A stretch of 10,277 bases of DNA from Thermodesulfatator sp. (lineage in GTDB: Bacteria > Desulfobacterota > Thermodesulfobacteria > Thermodesulfobacteriales > Thermodesulfobacteriaceae), in contig JALWCD010000225.1 in assembly GCA_027036915.1 (NCBI GenBank), positions 1-10,277 of the forward strand. The letters are read 5' to 3'. A program made the position numbers and the translations under genes. The notes beneath the pieces are model-generated. The model was not told the DNA's origin. It saw nothing but the letters and a program-made list of their open reading frames with translations, and searched no databases. This document shows, in pieces, positions 7,401 to 10,277 of this stretch (its first letter is position 1; each line of letters starts with the position of its first letter).

Positions 7401-7526
7401 CCTCCTGAGTATGTGAGAGCATTTCTTGAGGGCTACCGGTCTGACAAGCCGAACCCGGCCTATTACGCTGAGCTGACTACCAAGAAGGTTTTACAGTCGC
7501 TCAATTCTCCGCCGCCCGGTGGTTAG
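4422..7526 (+). CDS. SF3 helicase - RepB'-type primase fusion (replication initiator)
   Basis: About 1034 aa, numbered from GTG 4422, which is favoured over GTG 4413 because AAGGGGGTGAT ends at a usable distance before it. Residues 37-90 form a charged coiled coil. An SF3 (D5/P4-type) helicase follows: Walker A GDGGTGKST (278-286), an acidic Walker B in VNLPSEG (E326), motif C around N369 in QAWNKLPP, and arginines 383-384 in GIWRRLIVIPF. A probable winged helix spans 435-545. A Gly/His/Asp-rich linker (545-720) carries a four-Cys motif (C634, C637, C646, C660). The C-terminal part matches the RepB'/archaeo-eukaryotic primase family: YIDLDS (metal-binding D816, D818), KSSKGNFQVYW, and HDIARVLRVPGLRNRK. 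The protein would unwind and prime element DNA. Order is notable: phage and plasmid primase-helicases normally have the primase first. Overlap with the 65-aa gene implies coupling. Both enzymatic domains are confidently assigned; the roles of the N-terminus and linker are unknown. Confidence 0.93.
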   Translation: MAKGKKTSTLWRQVTKRGSFNVRFCKAALFCNAHVFKLIQEEEEELRRREQVLLRRLEDSKDKELSSRLEAIRGRLKKLEKEKRELETDFSKYIAVTGITNVMVKTPNMDAPTQALVWVWRNGYWRRIEDPVAVLQRALNRYRQEVYQEFSHFGSFVEQVVDSNVNHIALEVFKAAAPGAFSYIPFRPDRYREKECYPVFCKTRHFYVYRDRVEERPARKTEFNFVGLPWDPRPVLYKNFQKWLDSLFDKDTQKTIWQVLAWIVSPVSYWPHVLFIYGDGGTGKSTFLKIIRLIVGSQNTSAVPLANLNPNSLIRLTEVLVNLPSEGSSTTLPENLIKAVSDQEPVEVRPLYHNYYTATPVAKLVQAWNKLPPILDMSQGIWRRLIVIPFEKKIKNPDPFILNKIRSEIPGILYRVIYEELPKLLRNHGRIYMSETVKRATAGYKEENSAVMLFFQELREDPETTLQEYAQGVRWEHEGIKGLLITREDLYQAFHEWASSSGLRPLSKRNFFDVLRTFIDEIPHREVRPRSFKGRPRSYFFPGLVPNAEPGPGGPGGPHFSQKPSRYTSSEKDNPRFFSNPHDHLDHVDHHSFSQDSKSFDGSNNTGGGIALQSPTGNERTLQVELSDDGPNVCGLCKHFDGENFCWKEGKEAEAYRTGCDEFEPGGEDGPGGSSNGRTRSTEPSGSGNGTQVSRPGDRSSVPPACALASVKSEEVTEPVEDYQQRTEQWYRDFARLLWLDRKEDGKVCFLFKSFETGRARERLVSKEEVLDKLSSLRRMNAHGWEVYASVNLLRPDAQSRGKENFYEEQTAIYIDLDSKRVPANLLLRELNRLIQAEELPRPTLIVKSSKGNFQVYWVVSEPVEFGKLQAIMMGLNTWFGLDSTHDIARVLRVPGLRNRKPPKDDNVTIPIGYRLLLDRARGEYLYFDLAKITPGAVDRMHERWAGEERFFLAVPDGFLLDLRERVAKEREYPSSSEADMAFERIAIEKLKVPPEYVRAFLEGYRSDKPNPAYYAELTTKKVLQSLNSPPPGG
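6072..6192. repeat. 9-bp-periodic GGTCCA inverted repeat array inside the primase-helicase linker
   Basis: GGTCCA occurs three times at exact 9-bp steps (6072, 6081, 6090). Its complement TGGACC occurs twice at a 9-bp step (6175, 6184). GGTCCAGGTGGTC (6081-6093) is perfectly complementary to 6168-6180, and GGTGGTCCAC (6087-6096) to 6183-6192, giving a possible cruciform with a loop of about 75 nt. The encoded peptides are simple (PGGPGGP; DHLDHVDHH), so the protein imposes little constraint. Candidate origin iterons or single-strand initiation site; the function is inferred. Confidence 0.6.
6439..6531. repeat. Cluster of perfect palindromes in the linker coding sequence
   Basis: GATCTAG (6439-6445) and CTAGATC (6457-6463) enclose 11 nt. 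GGGGGACCG (6509-6517) and CGGTCCCCC (6523-6531) form a 9-bp stem around the loop CTCGT. Two copies of GCCGGGCGG (6413-6421, 6431-6439) lie just upstream. All fall in the low-complexity linker between the Cys motif and the primase domain. A primase start site or protein-binding site is possible. Confidence 0.5.
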
Positions 7527-7605
7527 AGAATTCACTCCGCCGCCCGGCTAGAGGACACGAGCACGTTTTCCGCCGTGGCGGTCAAGCGCCCGACTCCGGG
7601 CGGGG
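7507..7605. repeat. GC-rich repeat cluster between convergent genes
   Basis: CTCCGCCGCCCGG is present at 7507-7519 and 7535-7547. The core CCGCCCGG returns inverted as CCGGGCGG at 7596-7603. Two small palindromes, CCGCC-GT-GGCGG (7570-7581) and CGCCCG-ACTC-CGGGCG (7587-7602), lie between. The cluster spans the end of the helicase-primase gene, the 21-bp intergenic gap and the last codons of the convergent Cys-rich gene. It could act as a two-way transcription stop, but no T-run follows either stem. Confidence 0.55.
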
Positions 7606-8039
7606 TGAGGTAAAGTAAAGCACTTACGACACTTGATACAACTTTTTTCGATTTCGAGGTGGGCTTCGACCCAGAATTCGCATTTGTTTACTTTGAAGTC
7701 GGCCCGGAAAGACTCAAACATAATAAACGGTTTTTCAAGTTTTATTTTTGTATTGAACATTAGTTTGAGATAATCGTTGAATATTTTGGTGGATATTTCA
7801 TCATAGTCACGACACATTCTGAGAAGAGTTTCGCCACTTTCGTCCGAGCAAGCTAGGGTGACGCTTGGTAAGTATACGCTGTCTCCGATTTGAGACGCTG
7901 TTCGGCAGTTTTCAAATTTTTTAGTGATTTTATAGAGCTTTACTTCCCAGCATCCCCAGGATAGGTATTCTTTTTGGCTGATATGATATCTTTTGATAAC
8001 TGCCAGAATTTCGGGTGGTGTGAGCGTTCGTATTTTCAT
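7548..8039 (-). CDS. Cysteine-rich protein of unknown function, last gene of the mobilization operon
   Basis: A 163-aa protein I do not recognise. It has eight cysteines, including a C-terminal CIKCRKC (C134, C137, C140) that could bind metal or zinc, and no membrane segment or signal peptide. AAGGAGGT lies 5-6 nt before ATG 8039, one of the best ribosome sites in the window, and the preceding gene stops 2 nt upstream. The DNA over residues 1-140 is visibly more A/T-rich than its neighbours, which hints at separate origin. The last 20 or so residues (PHPARSRALDRHGGKRARVL) are low-complexity, Arg-rich, and encoded by the GC-rich repeat cluster, so the tail may be an accretion. Being last in the mob operon it could be an accessory or cargo gene. 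Confidence 0.7.
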   Translation of the reverse strand: MKIRTLTPPEILAVIKRYHISQKEYLSWGCWEVKLYKITKKFENCRTASQIGDSVYLPSVTLACSDESGETLLRMCRDYDEISTKIFNDYLKLMFNTKIKLEKPFIMFESFRADFKVNKCEFWVEAHLEIEKSCIKCRKCFTLPHPARSRALDRHGGKRARVL

Positions 8040-8041
8040 CT

Positions 8042-8401
8042 CTACCTCCTTCTACCGGTTTTGACCTCTTCCTCCTCCCCCTCCCGCTCCTCCGGGGTAG
8101 GCTCGGCGGGCAGGGGGTGGTGGAAGGTTTTTTCCACGCTGGACTCCTGGTAGCCGAGTTCGGCTTCGAGAAGGATAATATCTTCTTCGGGGTTAGCTTT
8201 CGCTTGAAGGGTTTTAATGAGAGGACGGTTTTTCAGGGGTTCCAGATTCACCTTCTTGAGTTCTTCTTCTAGGGCTGGAAGTTTAGCTTTGAGCCGCTCA
8301 AGAAGCTTAAACTGTTCTTCACGGAAGGTTCTCACCACCTCTTCCCAGTGCTCCACCGAGGCGAAGTTCTGCATGTCTTTTATTCTTCCGCTCCAGTTCA
8401 T
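8042..8401 (-). CDS. Hypothetical helical protein in mobilization operon
   Basis: Up to 119 aa, mostly charged and helical (EEVVRTFREEQFKLLERLKAKLPALEEELKKV), with an acidic, low-complexity end (EEREGEEEEVKTGRRR). No known domain is recognised. ATG 8401 lacks a Shine-Dalgarno and would overlap the upstream gene by 83 nt. The in-frame ATG at 8374, with GGAAGAA about 10 nt before it, is a reasonable alternative and still overlaps. The stop is 2 nt before the next ATG. Its place between the relaxase and the Cys-rich gene suggests an accessory role in DNA transfer, perhaps as a relaxosome partner, but this is context only. Confidence 0.65.
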   Translation of the reverse strand: MNWSGRIKDMQNFASVEHWEEVVRTFREEQFKLLERLKAKLPALEEELKKVNLEPLKNRPLIKTLQAKANPEEDIILLEAELGYQESSVEKTFHHPLPAEPTPEEREGEEEEVKTGRRR

Positions 8402-8753
8402 CGAGCTGTGCGATGGCGTGTTTAAGGTAGAGGTTAGCTTTGAAGGTGCGGACGGCCTGAAGCTGAAGGTTTCTTACCCGTTCCTGGTATTCGTCAAAGA
8501 GCTGGCCGAACTTACCAAGGAAGTCGTCCAGGCTTTTCTCCAGCCGCGCCGCTTCCGGCAAGGCCTCATTTTTAATCTTTTCCTTGACGGCTAAGACGGT
8601 TTGTTCTCTGGCAAGCTGTTCCTGGACGGCTGAGGAAGCCTCCGCCTCTTTGAGTTTTTCTTTCGTTTTTCTCCGGGCATATTCTTCTACCCCGAACCAC
8701 TCTTTGACCTGTTCCAGTTCCCACTCTTTAAAGCGTTTACCTATTAGCTTCAT
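8319..8753 (-). CDS. Hypothetical coiled-coil protein coupled to the relaxase
   Basis: A 144-aa charged protein predicted to be almost wholly helical (YARRKTKEKLKEAEASSAVQ and ARLEKSLDDFLGKFGQLFDE are typical stretches), with a short Gly-rich tail. No enzymatic motif, membrane segment or known family is recognised. ATG 8753 overlaps the relaxase stop in the arrangement ATGA, preceded by AAAGGGGGATG at suitable distance, so it is translationally coupled to mobA. Small coiled-coil proteins are common relaxosome or mobilization partners, so an accessory transfer role is likely but inferred. Confidence 0.75.
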   Translation of the reverse strand: MKLIGKRFKEWELEQVKEWFGVEEYARRKTKEKLKEAEASSAVQEQLAREQTVLAVKEKIKNEALPEAARLEKSLDDFLGKFGQLFDEYQERVRNLQLQAVRTFKANLYLKHAIAQLDELERKNKRHAELRLGGALGRGGENLP

Positions 8754-9961
8754 AGGCTCATCCCCCTTTCGTGGTCATGGTCTTTTTCGATGTGGAAGGT
8801 GAAATCAGGCATTGTGAAGCCCGATTTCTTTTGTAGGGTTTCCGCCAGTTCCTCGGCTAGCCGGGCGGTCTTTTGAAGTAGGTCTTCATGCTCTCGTGTG
8901 CTAGCTAACTGGCTCAGTTGCCTCCATTTTTCTTCTTTCACCTGGCGGGCAGAACCGGTATATACAGATTTCCGTCCGTGCTTTCGACTAGCTGACAGGT
9001 AATTTCGTAGTGCGGACAGGTAGCGCTGTGCATCTTCCATCCCGCTATGAGGCCTATCACCAGACCCGCTATGAGGTAGAGAAGCAACCACTTGAGCTGA
9101 GACTTTTCCCAGCGCTCGATAGCGGCGGTAACCGAGTTCGATAATTCGTCTTTGAAGCTCCTCAAGAGAGCTTCCATCCGTTCCACTATATCCTTGTGCC
9201 GTTTCTGGGCTTTCTCCACTATATGTAGCTCCTCTCTCATAATGCTTCCCCCGCAAGCGGATTTTTTTCTTGCCTACCTGGATGGTGATAAAACGTTTGC
9301 CCTCCCGGACGACATTCAACCCGAGTTCTTCACGCAGATACCGCACCAGACCATCTCTGTCCTGGACCAGATGGTTACGAATGATATCCTCAGTGAGGGC
9401 GTAAAGTCTCCTACGCAGATACTCTCTACTCCGGTTCTCTACGTTTTTGTCGAAAATTGCCGAGTAGCGACCATGGAAGTATTTTTTTGTATCTCTAAGT
9501 CTTTCCCTGGGATTATCGAGGTTATATTTCCGGTTCAAGTAATCCTGGACTGAGGCGAGCCAATCCAAATCCCGTTTGGGGAACCAAAACCTTGAATCTT
9601 TACCATTCAAATCGTTGACAATCGTGATATGCCAGTGAACGGCACTCGTATCTCGGTGCTCAACGATGTGGACCGGGGGGCGGTTCCCGCCCCGGTAGCC
9701 CCGGAAAAGCTCGGTGAGGACATCCCCCAAGAGCTTCTGCTTGTCCTCTTTACTCAGCCTTGCATACTCTTCAGCTGAGAACCCGACAATGCCCATGTAG
9801 TAGCGAGTTTTTCTGGGGATGGTGCGGTCATAAGACATCAAAGTGCTTTCGGGTAAATCCCGGTGCAACACCGAGACGGTGCTGGGGTCTCTTTCGAGAA
9901 GGTAGTCGAGTCTGTCTTTTATCGAGCCGCCTTTCTTTGGCGTCTTGATTTTGATAATCAA
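8750..9961 (-). CDS. mobA: MobA/VirD2-type relaxase
   Basis: A 403-aa relaxase of the MobA/VirD2 (PF03432-like, MOBP-type) family. It would nick the element at oriT and stay covalently bound to the 5' end during transfer. The metal-binding motif is clear: HIVEHRDTSAVHWHITIVND, with H102, H109, H111 and N116. Tyr20 in RLDYLLERD is the likely nicking tyrosine. The catalytic part fills residues 1 to about 240; the rest is a charged, helical tail. The start is TTG 9961, overlapping the stop of the MobC-like gene (TTGA). AGGAGG 8 nt upstream supports it, and no ATG precedes residue 42. The gene is coupled at both ends: mobC before it and ATGA to the next gene. Its C-terminal half contains a second, out-of-frame ORF (8938-9240). 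No type IV secretion genes are present, so transfer would need a helper. Confidence 0.92.
   Translation of the reverse strand: MIIKIKTPKKGGSIKDRLDYLLERDPSTVSVLHRDLPESTLMSYDRTIPRKTRYYMGIVGFSAEEYARLSKEDKQKLLGDVLTELFRGYRGGNRPPVHIVEHRDTSAVHWHITIVNDLNGKDSRFWFPKRDLDWLASVQDYLNRKYNLDNPRERLRDTKKYFHGRYSAIFDKNVENRSREYLRRRLYALTEDIIRNHLVQDRDGLVRYLREELGLNVVREGKRFITIQVGKKKIRLRGKHYERGATYSGESPETAQGYSGTDGSSLEELQRRIIELGYRRYRALGKVSAQVVASLPHSGSGDRPHSGMEDAQRYLSALRNYLSASRKHGRKSVYTGSARQVKEEKWRQLSQLASTREHEDLLQKTARLAEELAETLQKKSGFTMPDFTFHIEKDHDHERGMSL
8938..9240 (-). CDS. Nested out-of-frame membrane protein within mobA (MobB/MbeB-like arrangement)
   Basis: A 100-codon ORF lying entirely inside the relaxase gene, same strand, shifted frame. 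ATG 9240 is preceded by GCGGGGGAAGCATT, which supplies a G-rich ribosome site 7 nt away, like that of the helicase-primase. Residues 1-48 are amphipathic and helical (KAQKRHKDIVERMEALLRSF). Residues 51-68 (WLLLYLIAGLVIGLIAGW) form a convincing transmembrane helix, followed by a short tail with two cysteines (C75, C82). The ORF starts right where the relaxase catalytic domain ends, at about residue 240. Small mobilizable plasmids are known to nest genes like this: RSF1010 MobB has a membrane helix and overlaps mobA, and ColE1 mbeB and mbeD lie inside mbeA. By analogy it would tether the relaxosome to the membrane. No homology to MobB is claimed. Confidence 0.6.
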   Translation of the reverse strand: MREELHIVEKAQKRHKDIVERMEALLRSFKDELSNSVTAAIERWEKSQLKWLLLYLIAGLVIGLIAGWKMHSATCPHYEITCQLVESTDGNLYIPVLPAR

Positions 9962-10275
9962 GGCTCAAGCCTCCTGAGAAGGTTCTCCAGTTTACGGTCG
10001 ATTAGCTCTAACTTTTCGAGCCAGTCTCTGTCGAGACTTCGATACTGGTTTACGTGGCGGGCTATCTGGTTCAGATTGTTTCCGATTTTTGCTATCTGGT
10101 AGGCGATTTGCCGGTAGGCGTCCACTAACTCCTTAGCCCTCGGGGTGTCACTTCTTCCCAGAGCTTCTAAGAGAACCTTTCTACACCAGGTCCGAAGTTT
10201 AAGACCCTCCTCTTCTGCCCGCTTCCGCATTTCGGCTACCACATTCGGTTTGAAGTCCAGGCTCACCACCTGCAC
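9958..10275 (-). CDS. mobC: MobC-like relaxosome accessory protein (start possibly beyond window)
   Basis: At least 105 aa. The N-terminal half (VSLDFKPNVVAEMRKRAEEE then LRTWCRKVLLEAL) has the strand-helix-helix pattern of ribbon-helix-helix DNA-binding proteins. The middle carries IGNNLNQIARHVN, the hallmark of MobC-type mobilization proteins, and the end is a leucine-rich helix. It would bind oriT and help the relaxase melt and nick it, and may repress its own operon. GTG codons at 10275, 10269 and 10266 are possible starts; the frame is open to the window edge, so the start is not fixed. The stop overlaps the TTG start of the relaxase, as in a coupled mobC-mobA pair. oriT usually lies upstream of mobC and would thus be outside the window. 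Confidence 0.82.
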   Translation of the reverse strand: MQVVSLDFKPNVVAEMRKRAEEEGLKLRTWCRKVLLEALGRSDTPRAKELVDAYRQIAYQIAKIGNNLNQIARHVNQYRSLDRDWLEKLELIDRKLENLLRRLEP

Positions 10276-10277
10276 AC

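Noticed and set aside
7527..7620. A standard rho-independent terminator between the convergent genes.
   Set aside because: The stems are GC-rich but neither is followed by a T-run on either strand, so only a repeat cluster is reported.
9152..9553. A 133-codon + strand ORF antisense to the relaxase, with some hydrophobic stretches.
   Set aside because: It overlaps the conserved catalytic part of the relaxase. No clear Shine-Dalgarno was seen, and its hydrophobic patches are not a clean membrane helix.
9958..10277. An oriT at the right edge.
   Set aside because: The sequence is fully occupied by the mobC coding frame and I saw no strong inverted repeat with a nic-like motif. oriT is more likely just beyond the window.

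Overview
The window joins an ordinary-looking chromosomal segment (left, about 1-3840) to the end of an integrated, mobilizable, self-replicating genetic element (right, about 3840-10277 and continuing past the edge). The organism is bacterial. Shine-Dalgarno sites are strong, GTG and TTG starts occur, and the Gly/Pro/Arg/Leu/Glu-rich proteins recall thermophilic Thermodesulfobacteria-type genomes. That placement rests on style only and is weak.

Left segment. A radical SAM enzyme of unknown substrate (+ strand) converges on a large GGDEF-EAL protein (- strand); the two genes overlap in a shared TTAA at their stop codons. The GGDEF site is degenerate and the EAL site looks intact, so this is probably a c-di-GMP phosphodiesterase. 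Just upstream of its start is a 78-nt homopolymer of T (A on the coding strand). A decayed transposase remnant follows.

Junction. At 3838-3862 the minus strand carries the last 25 nt of an alanine-type tRNA or tmRNA (T-loop, acceptor strand, CCA) without a matching body. This is what an integrase leaves at the far end of an element inserted in the 3' end of such a gene. The intact gene and the integrase are predicted beyond the right edge. Just inside the junction are GTCACCA repeats, a perfect TATAAT and a small palindrome.

Element, replication half (+ strand). A leader of about 210 nt contains three copies of one 14-16-nt sequence in alternating orientation, a 20-codon leader ORF and further perfect hairpins. 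It precedes a 65-aa Cys-motif protein and, overlapping it by 8 nt, a protein of about 1034 aa. That protein has an N-terminal SF3 helicase and a C-terminal RepB'-type primase, the reverse of the usual primase-helicase order. The low-complexity linker between them holds a second copy of the Cys motif and, in its DNA, 9-bp-periodic inverted repeats that could be an origin or primase start site.

Element, transfer half (- strand, read right to left). A MobC-like relaxosome protein is followed by a MobA-type relaxase (TTG start, coupled) and two overlapping helical proteins of unknown function. A Cys-rich protein ends the series and converges with the replication gene in a GC-rich repeat cluster. 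Nested out of frame in the relaxase C-terminal half is a 100-codon ORF with a helical region and one transmembrane segment, resembling the nested MobB/MbeB genes of small mobilizable plasmids. No type IV secretion genes are seen, so transfer would depend on a helper. Taken together this looks like an integrative mobilizable element with its own helicase-primase.
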